Source: JBFWWP01 sp050246115 (GTDB lineage Bacteria > Planctomycetota > UBA8108 > UBA1146 > JAJFFE01). From it: a stretch of 64,000 nt of DNA. Each line of letters opens with the position of its first letter. Within the stretch, counting starts at the first letter, position 1. The stretch spans positions 1 to 64,000 of the forward strand of contig JBFWWP010000004.1 in the NCBI GenBank assembly GCA_050246115.1, written 5' to 3'. Made by a program: the position numbers and the translations under genes. Under the pieces are notes generated by a model. The model saw only the letters and a program-made list of their open reading frames with translations, had not been told where the DNA came from and ran no database searches. Below, one piece after another: positions 32,134-40,876 of this stretch.

Positions 32134-34041
32134 CTACTGGGGCTTGAAGTCCTCGGCCGCTGCGAGGTCGCGATCGGTGGCTTGGGCCTTCTTGCGGTTG
32201 GCGCCCTTCCAGCGAGCGCCTTCGTCGTCGATGCGGTGGAGATTGCATGCGAAGAGGTCGGCATCCGTCAGGTCGGCGCCTCGCAGACAGCAGTGCGAGA
32301 AGTCGCCGTGGCGGAGGAGTGCGCGGCCCAACTGCGCCTCCGTGCAGTTCGCGCGCGTCCAATCGGCGCCCTCCGCGCGGGCTTCAGAAAGGTCGGCGTG
32401 CGAGAGGTCGGCTCCGGCCAAGATCGCACCGCGAAGGTCGGCCCCTTGGAGTCGGGCCCGGACGAGGCGCGCGCCGCCGAGAAACGCATAGCGCAGGTCG
32501 GCGCGCGCGAGCGACGCGTCCTCGAGGTCCGCCTCGGCGAAGGTCACCTCGCGCAGTTCCGCGCGATCGAGTTGCGCACGGGCGAGGCGCGCCTTACTGA
32601 AGTCACAAGCCCGGAAGCTGACTCCGAGGAACTGCATCGCGACCAAGCCCGACCCAACCAAGCTGCTCGCTCGGAAGCTCACGGCTTCCCAGCTCGCGGG
32701 CGCCAGGTCAGCGCCGTCGAATCGGCACGACTCGAAGCGCACTCGCTCGAACCGCGTTCCAACGAGGTCCGCGCCGGCGAATTCGGTGTTCTCGCAACAC
32801 TCGGGTTCGATGAAGAGCGCGCGGCTCAGCTTCGACTTCGTGAGTTTCGTGTGCACCAGCCGCGTGCGCGTAAAATCCGCGCCCTCGAGGTCGCACTCGG
32901 ACAGACTCGCCTTGCTGAGGTTGCAACCGACGAGAATCACACGAACCATCGACTGCCCTGCAAACTGGACCCCGCTGAGGTCGAGACCAGCGAGATCCGC
33001 GCGATCGAGACTACAGCCCTGGAACACGCATTCCTCCAGCGCGGCGCCCCCCCACCGGGTATCGGCCAGGTTTCCGCCTCGGAACTGAGCGCGCGCTGCA
33101 CGAGTCCCGCGTAGGTCGACGCCTGCGAGCGCACATTCACGGAAGATCGTGTCCGCGAGTCGTGCATCGCGCAGCTTCACTGCCTCGAGCTTGCACTCGT
33201 GAAACTCGGCGCCGCGAAGATCGGCACCGGTGAGATCCAAGCCGCTCAGCGCACACCCGCGAAAGCGAGTCCCGTGGAGATCGCGCGGAAACGACACTGC
33301 GCTCGAGAAGTCGCAACCGGTCGCGCGCGCCGTCGCCCAGCGTGCATCAGCAAAGGAAGCGCCGTTCAGATCGAGCTCACTCAGTTCGGCGTCCGCGAAC
33401 TCGGTGCGATCGAAGGTCACCTGCGCACATCGGGACTCGCCGACAACAGCGCCGGCAAGATTCGCGTCGCGCAGTTCCGCACCGTCCAGCGTACACCAGC
33501 GAATCGTGGTGCGCGCGAGCGACGCGGCGACCATGCGCACTGCGGACAGGTCGCAGCGCTCGAAGAACGCCTGATCCAAACGCGCCTCCGAGAAGTCCGC
33601 GCGCGCCAAAGAGCACGTCCCTGGCGCGTCTCGTTCGCCCGGCAAGGGCTCGTCCTCGCCCAGCGCGGCGATGGTCTCCGGGCGGTAAGAGTCGATGGCC
33701 GACACTTGCGCTTCACTGAGGTCGGCCTTGACGAAGCGGGCGCCGTCCGCGTTGCAGTTCTCGATGACCACCCGAGGCAGGTGTGCGCCTTCGAAGTCCG
33801 CGTCTCGGAGATCGGTTCGATCGAAGACCGCGTCGGCGAGCTGCGCCCCGCGTAGATTCGCACCCCGCAGGTTGACCCCCCAGAACCTCGCTCCGGACAG
33901 GTCGCTCGCGCGGAGATCGTCACCCGCGAGATCCACGCCGATGATCAACGCTTGCGCGAGCGAGCGGCCGGCTCGCAGTGCGGCACGCACCTGCTCGGCA
34001 TCGAGCATCGGCTGTTCGGCGGAACCTCCCGACGAAGCCAT
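32134..34041 (-). CDS. pentapeptide-repeat protein of the spike locus
   Basis: ATG 34041 with GAGAGGA 6 nt upstream gives 635 residues made almost wholly of A(D/N)LXX pentapeptides (ARFWGVNLRGANLRGAQLAD and many more), which fold as a long right-handed quadrilateral beta-helix. Two or three interruptions (for example near DSYRPETIAALGEDEPLPG) break the helix. In spike loci such proteins accompany DUF2169 and DUF3540 and may be carried on, or load cargo to, the VgrG tip. It starts 34 nt after the stop of the DUF2169 gene, so the two are one transcript. No catalytic residue is visible. Confidence 0.85.
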   Translation of the reverse strand: MASSGGSAEQPMLDAEQVRAALRAGRSLAQALIIGVDLAGDDLRASDLSGARFWGVNLRGANLRGAQLADAVFDRTDLRDADFEGAHLPRVVIENCNADGARFVKADLSEAQVSAIDSYRPETIAALGEDEPLPGERDAPGTCSLARADFSEARLDQAFFERCDLSAVRMVAASLARTTIRWCTLDGAELRDANLAGAVVGESRCAQVTFDRTEFADAELSELDLNGASFADARWATARATGCDFSSAVSFPRDLHGTRFRGCALSGLDLTGADLRGAEFHECKLEAVKLRDARLADTIFRECALAGVDLRGTRAARAQFRGGNLADTRWGGAALEECVFQGCSLDRADLAGLDLSGVQFAGQSMVRVILVGCNLSKASLSECDLEGADFTRTRLVHTKLTKSKLSRALFIEPECCENTEFAGADLVGTRFERVRFESCRFDGADLAPASWEAVSFRASSLVGSGLVAMQFLGVSFRACDFSKARLARAQLDRAELREVTFAEADLEDASLARADLRYAFLGGARLVRARLQGADLRGAILAGADLSHADLSEARAEGADWTRANCTEAQLGRALLRHGDFSHCCLRGADLTDADLFACNLHRIDDEGARWKGANRKKAQATDRDLAAAEDFKPQ

Positions 34042-34075
34042 GATTTCCTCTCGTTCCTTCCTGGAATCGCGCGCC

Positions 34076-36373
34076 TCAGCGCTCGAGGCGCGTGCGTCGC
34101 AGGTTGGCGTGTTCGAACCGCGCTCCGTCGACGCTGGCGTCAACGAGTTCAGCCTGGAAGAGATTGGCGCCGCGCAAATCGGCGTGACTCAGGTTCGCCG
34201 CCTGCAGGTTCGCTCGAAACAGATTGGCGCCGCCCAAATCGGCGTTCCTCAGGTTCGCTCGCCGCAGAATGACCTCCGTCAACTCCGCGGCCCGAAACAC
34301 GGCACCGACTCCAGAGACACGCCCGAGGTCGGCGTGCGCCAGTTGCGCGCGGGAGAAGTCGGCGCCGTCGAGCACCGTGCGATCCCAGCTCGAGCCAGCC
34401 GCTTTCACCTCGACGAACGAGGCCCGCGTGAACTGCGCGCCGCCCCAAGCCTGGGCCCCCTGCAAGTCGGCGCCATCGAAAACGGCTTCGGTGGCAACCA
34501 CCTTGTCGAGCACCGCTCCGTCGAGCTTCACACCGTTCAACCGCGCGCGCTCCATGCGACATGCGGTGAGATCCGCGCCGGCGAGCATCGCGCCCGCAAG
34601 GTTGGCGTCGGTGAGGCAAGCTCCCGCGAAGCGTGCGCTCGCGAGTTGTGCACCACCGAGGTTGGCCCGCTCCAGGGTCGCGTTCGGGAACCGCGCGCCG
34701 TCGGCGACAACGCCGGACAGGTCGGTCTCGACGAGATGCGCGCCCGCGAGGTTCGCTCCCGTGAGGTTGCACTGCGCGAGTTTGGCGCCGTCGAGCACCG
34801 CACCGCGCAACTGCGCTCCAGACAGGTCGAGCCCGGCCAAGTCGAGACCCGAGAGCGGCGCCCGTTCGAGACTCTCGCCTCGCCCTACGCGCGCGGCCAC
34901 GACCTCGCGCGTCCAAGGTGGCAGCGGGCTCTCTGCCGACGGTTCGGGGGCAGCGTCGTCTTCCTCGGGTCGCTCCGCCACCGGCATGCCGAGCTTCACC
35001 CGCAGGCGCTCGAGCAACTCCCGCTCGGCCGGGGTGTCGGGCGGGAGGTCGGCGCGTGCGATCCCGGCCGACACCATCTCGGCGCTCGAGAGCCCCATGA
35101 GCCAGAGAAGTCGCGCCTGATCCTTGCGTTGCTCCGGCGTGAGCGCGACTGCGGCCTTCGCGTCGACACCCGCTGCAACCGCCTTGGCCTCGAGTCCGGC
35201 GGTCAGCTCAGCGAGCGGATCGGGCTCTTCCTCGGACTCCTCGTCGAGGGGGGGGGACGACGAAGCGTCTTCGGTCGCGGCTGCCTTGGGTGCGATCGGC
35301 TGCCGGGCGGCGAGCGCTGCGACGAATCGCTGGCGATACTCGGCGGCAGAAGGTGACGGTTCACCGACCGGCTCGGCCGCGAGATAGATGTGGGCGACAT
35401 CTTCGCACTCCTCCGACTCGACCGCGCCGTAGCCACGCCACACGACGAGCGCTTGCTCGCGATCCGCGTCGATCCACACCGTATCGAGTTGGAGGGCAAC
35501 CTCGTCGAAAGCACCGACAGAGCCTGCGACCTCCGACCGGTTCAAGAACGCACGCACGCGGATACCGGGCAATCGACACGCGTAGCGAGCATGCTGCGGG
35601 TGTAGGTTCTCGAGCAGTACCTCTTCATCCCCGCGCAAGTACCCGCGGACACGGAGCGGCTCCGGGGCGGCGCTGAAGAAGCTCCACTTCATGTCCGCCG
35701 GAAACCAAGCCGATCGCTCTTTGAACCACTTGTGGCCATAGGTCCCGGCACTGGCAACGCGCGGCTTCCAGCTTCGTCCCACCGGCGAGAAGCCCGCCGG
35801 ACTCGGCTGCGTGCGCGGAGACTGCACGAGTTCCTGCGGATCTTCGATGTTGGGGAGCGGCTTGACCTTCTTGCCCGCTTCGTTCTCCTCGCGGTTGTAG
35901 CCCTTGCCCAGCGGGTTCGACGGATAGCCATCACCCCCGTAAGCCAACTCGTAGCGAATCGGCATCGTCGTGAACGGTGCCGGATCGGTGGGCTTCGTCG
36001 ACAGGAGCCCCACGTTCCAGCTGCGATCTCCGAAGACCAGCAACCGCCGTTCGTGAGTTCCGACACGAAAACTCACCGGGCAACTCGTCAACGGCTTGCC
36101 ACCCGGAGTGTGGCACGACCCGGCGAGGAGGAGATCCGTGCTCTCCTTGAAGTACGCGAGATCCGACTCGTACCGCAGGCTGCCCTGCTGTTCATCGTCA
36201 TCGGGGTGATAGCTGTCGCCGGTGATCGGTTGCTGCTCGGCCGCCGCCTTCATGACACCGCCAGGAGTCAGGTCGAACGTGCCTTTTACGATGATGGTCA
36301 GGGAGTGCCGCGGATAGTCCATGCGGCCGGGGAGCGGGGCGAACGCGAAGGGAGTCTCGTTGACCGCTTCCAT
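34076..36373 (-). CDS. DUF2169 domain fused to pentapeptide repeats
   Basis: ATG 36373 with GGGGAAA 4-6 nt upstream gives 765 residues. Residues about 5-320 are a DUF2169 domain (YPRHSLTIIVKGTFDL, FRVGTHERRLLVFGDRSW, PIRYELAYGGDG, NPLGKGYN, PVGRSWKPR, ENLHPQH), the adaptor or chaperone-like partner found with VgrG effectors. A 130-residue acidic linker with Glu/Asp runs follows, then about 270 residues of pentapeptide repeats (GLDLAGLDLSGAQLRGAVLD). The longer frame upstream is not coding. The gene is divergent from the COMM-like gene (198 nt between starts) and heads the leftward run of pentapeptide and DUF3540-like genes. Confidence 0.87.
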   Translation of the reverse strand: MEAVNETPFAFAPLPGRMDYPRHSLTIIVKGTFDLTPGGVMKAAAEQQPITGDSYHPDDDEQQGSLRYESDLAYFKESTDLLLAGSCHTPGGKPLTSCPVSFRVGTHERRLLVFGDRSWNVGLLSTKPTDPAPFTTMPIRYELAYGGDGYPSNPLGKGYNREENEAGKKVKPLPNIEDPQELVQSPRTQPSPAGFSPVGRSWKPRVASAGTYGHKWFKERSAWFPADMKWSFFSAAPEPLRVRGYLRGDEEVLLENLHPQHARYACRLPGIRVRAFLNRSEVAGSVGAFDEVALQLDTVWIDADREQALVVWRGYGAVESEECEDVAHIYLAAEPVGEPSPSAAEYRQRFVAALAARQPIAPKAAATEDASSSPPLDEESEEEPDPLAELTAGLEAKAVAAGVDAKAAVALTPEQRKDQARLLWLMGLSSAEMVSAGIARADLPPDTPAERELLERLRVKLGMPVAERPEEDDAAPEPSAESPLPPWTREVVAARVGRGESLERAPLSGLDLAGLDLSGAQLRGAVLDGAKLAQCNLTGANLAGAHLVETDLSGVVADGARFPNATLERANLGGAQLASARFAGACLTDANLAGAMLAGADLTACRMERARLNGVKLDGAVLDKVVATEAVFDGADLQGAQAWGGAQFTRASFVEVKAAGSSWDRTVLDGADFSRAQLAHADLGRVSGVGAVFRAAELTEVILRRANLRNADLGGANLFRANLQAANLSHADLRGANLFQAELVDASVDGARFEHANLRRTRLER

Positions 36374-36571
36374 GCTTTCCCCGTATCCTCCCGAGTTCGA
36401 TTCCGACGCCAGGCCTTGCGACCTTTGTAGCCGGGTGATGCAGGGCTTCAAGGGAAAACAGGCTCCTCGTGCCGTTGCGGGCTGTTGGCCGACGAGTTCG
36501 AGGCGCGACACCCCGGACGCAACTCGCGAGCCGGGATTGGCCCGCTGAACCCGTGGAAGGACTCGCCACTC

Positions 36572-37207
36572 ATGACGTCGACACGCTCCAAGGGCGGCGG
36601 GGGAGGACCGCAACTCCGCCTTCACGCCTGCGCCGGCAACCCACCGCCACCAACCATCCTTGGCGGTTGGGACACGTTTCTCGCGCTGCCGTCGGCAGCC
36701 CGGGCGGACTTCCTCGCGCTGCTCGATCACGGGATTCGCCAACCCTTGGACCCGAGCTATCAAGGTGCCTTGCGCCAGCTTTGCCAGGCCCACGCGCTCG
36801 ACGAGGCCGCTACCCTGGCGGCGCTCCACGCGTGCGAGTACCTGCTGCGCCAAGCGAGCGGGCTCAACATCGACCGCAACGCGCTGCGCCAAGACCTCGG
36901 TGCCTTGTCGGGAAACGACTTCTCGGCAGCGGGCGCGATTCTCGAGCGCTTCGACACCTTCCGACCCGAGTTCCGGCGCGCGATCTTCCAGGAGAGCCTC
37001 GCCGACCATGGCAAGGTGCTCGTGGGACTCGATTGGCGGGTGGACAATCTGGTGAACTCCGACCGTGGCAGCCAGCTGCATGCATCCGTCGTGTTTTTGA
37101 CCCTGCGTTATCGTGACGGCGACCGGGTCGACCGCATCTCGCTGCAGCTCACGCCCGAAGCGCTGCAGGAGCTGCGTCGGTTCACAGAACGGTTTCGTGA
37201 GGAGTGA
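36572..37207 (+). CDS. COMM-domain-like protein (bacterial)
   Basis: From ATG 36572 (GGAAGGA about 11 nt upstream) the product is 211 residues. Residues about 30-150 are alpha-helical (ARADFLALLDHGIRQPL, AATLAALHACEYLLRQASG, FDTFRPEFRRAIFQES). The last 65 residues read VLVGLDWRVDNLVNSD, SVVFLTLRYRDGDRVDR, then SLQLTPEALQELRRFTERF. That order, a LxxLDWRV strand, a long strand pair and a final amphipathic helix, is the COMM domain of eukaryotic COMMD proteins, and the helical N-terminus fits their HN domain. Bacterial relatives are poorly known. It is the only rightward gene in the spike locus, between DUF2169 and VgrG. Function unknown; a role as adaptor or cargo is speculative. Confidence 0.65.
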   Translation: MTSTRSKGGGGGPQLRLHACAGNPPPPTILGGWDTFLALPSAARADFLALLDHGIRQPLDPSYQGALRQLCQAHALDEAATLAALHACEYLLRQASGLNIDRNALRQDLGALSGNDFSAAGAILERFDTFRPEFRRAIFQESLADHGKVLVGLDWRVDNLVNSDRGSQLHASVVFLTLRYRDGDRVDRISLQLTPEALQELRRFTERFREE

Positions 37208-37255
37208 GGCGGGGTGGCGCTCCACGGCCGCGAGCGCCGACCTTCGCGGCCCCCC

Positions 37256-37276
37256 GATGTCGGTAAGCGCGACATC
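37256..37276. terminator. 7-bp hairpin between convergent genes
   Basis: GATGTCG at 37256-37262 pairs with CGACATC at 37270-37276. It lies in the 75-nt gap between the convergent COMM-like gene and the membrane protein at 37283, so it could serve both as a bidirectional terminator. It is short and has no T-run. Confidence 0.35.
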
Positions 37277-37282
37277 AGGCGG

Positions 37283-37957
37283 TCAGGAGTTCTCGGGGGT
37301 ACGCGGTACCGAGCCGACGAGCTGCCCGAAGATCTCGAGCGGCGGCTCTGACGCCGGGGACGTCAATCGGCGCAGGGTCGCCGTCCGCGGAAGGATGACG
37401 GTCCAGGGACCGTTGCCGGAAACGGAGTCCTGGCGACGAAAGACCAGATACTCGTCACCCACGACGCCGACGCCGAGCCCCCCTTGATTCGTGATGACCA
37501 ACGCGAAGTAGTCGCCGTTCCCTATCGTCAACGAGACCGGCACCGCGAGGAAGTCGTCCACACGACTCAGGTCGTAAGGCGCGTCGGGCGGCAGGTGCCC
37601 GAGGCAAGGCACGAGAGCCTCGCCGTCGCGAGCGATTCTGAGCTTGCCCCGCGTCGCGCGAAAGGCTCGCTTCTCGGAGTAGATCTTGCGGAAGCGCGCG
37701 AAGTTCATCTCGGGGTGGAACACGGCAAAGCGGCGGTCGAAGGTATCCCGCTTCCGATCGACGCCCTGGGTCACCAGCAGAATCAGCCAGCGATACGGTG
37801 AGGTCTCGAAGAAACCCTTGCGGGAAACCAGCACGGCGAAGATCTGGACCGGCAGTAGAACGACGAACCAGACCGGCAGGGTGCACCAGATGATCACGAG
37901 CAGCGGCAACAACGCCACTTGCCAGAACGCGCTGCTGTTCGCGAGGGTCCGGATCAA
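37283..37957 (-). CDS. membrane-anchored hypothetical protein
   Basis: A 224-residue protein from a TTG start with AAGGGGCC in front. A hydrophobic hairpin occupies about residues 11-46 (VALLPLLVIIWCTLPVWFVVLLPVQIF), then a basic turn and a soluble domain of about 150 residues with FHPEMNFARFRKIY, LTIGNGDYFALVITNQGG and EYLVFRRQDS. The family is not recognised. The N-terminus abuts the MITE-like element, which begins 10 nt upstream of the start codon, so the element may supply or disrupt the promoter. The gene lies between the COMM-like gene and VgrG, in the VgrG direction. Confidence 0.65.
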   Translation of the reverse strand: MIRTLANSSAFWQVALLPLLVIIWCTLPVWFVVLLPVQIFAVLVSRKGFFETSPYRWLILLVTQGVDRKRDTFDRRFAVFHPEMNFARFRKIYSEKRAFRATRGKLRIARDGEALVPCLGHLPPDAPYDLSRVDDFLAVPVSLTIGNGDYFALVITNQGGLGVGVVGDEYLVFRRQDSVSGNGPWTVILPRTATLRRLTSPASEPPLEIFGQLVGSVPRTPENS

Positions 37958-37966
37958 GTTGGCCCC

Positions 37967-38333
37967 TTAACCCGCATTATTCGTGAGCGCTCGGCTGCGG
38001 AGGACCGAAGTCTCGCTCTGGCTTCGTCACTGCAGCGAATTCGATCCTCAATGACCAAACACAGGTCACCTCCGGTCGACTTCGCTGCTCTTCCTTCCCA
38101 GAACAAGGCTCAGGAGTCGCCCAAGAGTAACTTCACCCTCTTGCTCGTCGCTTCGGGCCATCTTCGACCGATCCGAAAACCTCGAAATCCTCACCGGAAC
38201 TAAGGCTAAGCCTCCGGTTCCGAGCTTTCCGGATCGGCCGAATCTGACCCAAATCGACGGCAAGATGTCGAAGTTATTCTTGGGCGACTCCTTAGGCCTC
38301 CTCGCATCAAGCCTCATGGATAACGCGGGTTAA
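37967..38333. mobile_element. TTAA-bounded MITE-like non-autonomous element (367 nt)
   Basis: The element is bounded by TTAA on each side. Inside these are terminal inverted repeats CCCGCATTATTCGTGAG (left) and, on the other strand, CCCGCGTTATCCATGAG (right), 17 nt with three mismatches. The interior has a second, longer imperfect inverted repeat whose arms lie near 38105-38190 and 38215-38300 and share AGGAGTCGCCCAAGARTAACTTC. There is no transposase gene. A 54-nt piece of its left end recurs at 61360. TTAA target use is known for piggyBac and IS1380-type transposases, which makes those families plausible sources, but that is inference. Confidence 0.7.
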
Positions 38334-38380
38334 CCGGAAGTGATCGCCGGCGGCCTTGCTTCGGGTCCAGACTCCGTGGG

Positions 38381-40876
38381 TCAGCCCCAGGTTACGCTGC
38401 CATCTTCGTTCGCGAGCTTGTTCTGTTTCAAGGTGATCTTGGGAGCGTCCAGAATGATCTCCTTCTTCGAGACGATCATCAGCACGTCCTCGGCATCGAT
38501 GCGGACTTCGCCCGTGTCATCCAGCACGATCATGGCCTTCTGCGCGCCACCCGAATCGTTCTTCTTCAAAAAGAGGTTCGACTCCTGCAGCTTGAGTACC
38601 GAGTAGACCGTCGTCTGGTTGGCTTGCTTGTCATTCACCGGCGCCATGATCCCGCGCATGGTGGCGATCGCCGCGGTGCCCGCGAGCAACATGCCGGCCA
38701 CGGACCCGCCCAATCCCTTGATCGAATCCGCCCACTGGGTTTCGTCGAGCGGCGTATTCCGGCCGGTCGCGCCCGCCTTGTCTTCCCACGACTGACCGGT
38801 GGCTACCACGGCACCGAGGTAGCCGGACGCGCCGGCGAGAGCGCCCGCGGTCACGCCGGCCAGGGTCGCCTTCAAGGCGTCCCCTGCCGACAGCGCCGCC
38901 GGGTTGGTCGACGCCGCCCCGGGGTCCTTGCCAAAACTGATGACGAGCGAATTCGTTGTGCAGTCGACGATCGAGTTGTCCTGCGGGCCCCCGATCAAGC
39001 GGACTTTGCCCATGGAGTCGTGGATGATGTCGCCCGAAGAAGAGCGGACGTAGGAGCGCTTGTTGACCTTCGTTTCCTTGTTCGCACAGTAGGTGTAGCT
39101 GTAGCTGTAGTTCAGATTGAAGGAGCCCGTCACGTCGAAGTTCATCTTCCACGCCAGGCCCAATGCGATCGCTGCGCCCACGAACAAGTCGACCTTGGCC
39201 CCGACCTGCACGGATTCGGCAGTCCCCGCCGTGAGTGAGACCTTGTTGCCCCCGAACATGTCGATCGTGGAACCGACGGTCACTGAGGTTGCAGTCCCGT
39301 AGACGAAGGTGCGACTGTCACTCTTGGTGTTCCACTCGACGCTGCGACCGAGCGTGAGCGATGAGAAGTGACTCGGGCTATGAATCTCGATGTGTTCACC
39401 GCCCGGGGTGGCGTCGAAGACCAGTTCGTTGCCGAAGTCGTCGCGGATGATGCTCTGGTTCTTGGCGTCCGGCAGCTTGAGCGGCGGCATGTTGTCGGCG
39501 TTGTAGACCCGGCCCGTGACGATGGGTCGATCCGGGTCGCCTTCGAGGAACTCGACAATGACCTCCTGGTCGACGTGCGGGATGAACATCCCACCCCAGT
39601 TCTTGCCGGCCCAGTTCTGCGAGACCCGCACCCAGCACGAGCTGTTCTCGTCGAAACCGCCTTCACGATCCCAGTGAAACTGCACCTTCACCCGCCCGTA
39701 CAAGTCGGTCCACACCGGCTCGCCCGACTTGCCAACCACGATGGCGGTCTGCGGCCCCTGCACGAAGGGTTTGGGGGTGATCCGCGCGGGGCGGAACTGA
39801 TCCGCACTGCGAATCGCCGTGATCCTCGACGTCAACAGATCCTGGTCACTCGCGTTCCCGCCGGACGAGTAGTCCGACTGTTGCGCCGTCAGCGTGTGCG
39901 AGACCACGAGATACTCTTGGTTCAGGCTCTCGCGCGGCGAGCCCTCGAGGGTGAACAACGCGCCCGCGGCGAGGCCGCGGACATTGCCGTTGGCCTCGAG
40001 CCGCTGGTAGTTGGTGGCATGCTCTTCGGCCCGCACTTGGGCGTAGCGCGCGCCGTCGGGGTCGGACTGCACGTACTCTCCGGGGTAGTCGTAGAACTCG
40101 TGATCGGCCTCGGAGTGCTCGCGGGGCACGCTCCCGCGCACCTGCATGTCGGCGCGCGGTCGCTCGAAGTCGTAGTCGCGCAGTGCCACGGCCCCGGTCT
40201 GCACGCTCCCGGTCAGCCGCCAATGGTGAAAGTGCTCCCGCTCCCGCCGCTGGGACTGAGTGGGCGGAAAGAACGGCACGGTCTCGTACTCCGCGACGGG
40301 CGCGTGCGAAGAAACCGAGTCGGCCAACACCAGCGTCTCCTTGCCGTCCTCATGGGTGAAGAAGTAGTAGAACCCCTCCTGCTCCATGATCCGGCTGATG
40401 AAGTTGAAGTCGGTCTCGCGATACTGCACGCAGTACTCGATGGTCCGGTAGCTGCCCGTCAGCTCGTCCTGCAAATCGGTGAAGCCATTGCGGCGCAGCA
40501 CCTCCTTGACGAGTCCCGGCCCGGTCATGTCATCGAGGTCCTGGTACACGAAGCAGTTGGCGGTCCGTGTGAGCAACCACACACGCGACTGCAGCAGCGC
40601 TTGATAGAGGAACCTCTCACCGACCATGCCGATCAGTGCGAAGCTGGTGCAAATGCCGTGGAAGTAGCGACTCGCCTCACCCAGCGCGAGCTTGACCGTG
40701 AACGGTTTGCCCAACAGGTCGTCGAGCGCGATGGCGGGATCCTCACTCAGGAGTTCCACCTCGAAGCGGTACAAGCGCCCGAGTTCCTCGTAGGCGGTCA
40801 TGCGGTGAAACAGGAGTTCGTCCCCACCGAGCGGGGTCGTCACGGAGATAGGTCGGTTCTCCTGCGTGGCCGGCAT
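38381..40876 (-). CDS. vgrG: VgrG (TssI) spike protein with extended C-terminus
   Basis: An 831-residue VgrG from ATG 40876 (AAGGAAGG 7 nt upstream). Residues about 1-370 are the gp27-like hub (FHRMTAYEELGRLYRFEVEL; YRETDFNFISRIMEQEGFYY), 375-470 the gp5 OB domain (DLYGRVKVQFHWDREGG; SQNWAGKNWGGMFIPHVDQE; GRVYNADNMPP), followed by the beta-needle. Unusually, about residues 640-760 form an Ala/Gly-rich, partly hydrophobic insert (LAGVTAGALAGASGYLGAVV; GGSVAGMLLAGTAAIA) before a beta tail (VRIDAEDVLMIVSKKEIIL). This insert could be an effector-like or membrane-active part. No sheath, baseplate or ClpV genes are in the window, so this is an orphan vgrG locus. Confidence 0.92.
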   Translation of the reverse strand: MPATQENRPISVTTPLGGDELLFHRMTAYEELGRLYRFEVELLSEDPAIALDDLLGKPFTVKLALGEASRYFHGICTSFALIGMVGERFLYQALLQSRVWLLTRTANCFVYQDLDDMTGPGLVKEVLRRNGFTDLQDELTGSYRTIEYCVQYRETDFNFISRIMEQEGFYYFFTHEDGKETLVLADSVSSHAPVAEYETVPFFPPTQSQRREREHFHHWRLTGSVQTGAVALRDYDFERPRADMQVRGSVPREHSEADHEFYDYPGEYVQSDPDGARYAQVRAEEHATNYQRLEANGNVRGLAAGALFTLEGSPRESLNQEYLVVSHTLTAQQSDYSSGGNASDQDLLTSRITAIRSADQFRPARITPKPFVQGPQTAIVVGKSGEPVWTDLYGRVKVQFHWDREGGFDENSSCWVRVSQNWAGKNWGGMFIPHVDQEVIVEFLEGDPDRPIVTGRVYNADNMPPLKLPDAKNQSIIRDDFGNELVFDATPGGEHIEIHSPSHFSSLTLGRSVEWNTKSDSRTFVYGTATSVTVGSTIDMFGGNKVSLTAGTAESVQVGAKVDLFVGAAIALGLAWKMNFDVTGSFNLNYSYSYTYCANKETKVNKRSYVRSSSGDIIHDSMGKVRLIGGPQDNSIVDCTTNSLVISFGKDPGAASTNPAALSAGDALKATLAGVTAGALAGASGYLGAVVATGQSWEDKAGATGRNTPLDETQWADSIKGLGGSVAGMLLAGTAAIATMRGIMAPVNDKQANQTTVYSVLKLQESNLFLKKNDSGGAQKAMIVLDDTGEVRIDAEDVLMIVSKKEIILDAPKITLKQNKLANEDGSVTWG

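Noticed and set aside
36374..37225. N-terminal extension of the DUF2169 frame (about 280 residues)
   Set aside because: It runs antisense to the COMM-like gene. DUF2169 homology begins within a few residues of the ATG at 36373, which has a ribosome-binding site.
22550..38290. 17-nt match TATTCTTGGGCGACTCC between the 22.5-kb spacer and the MITE-like element
   Set aside because: Too short by itself to claim a third copy of the element; a chance match of this length in 64 kb of biased sequence is possible.
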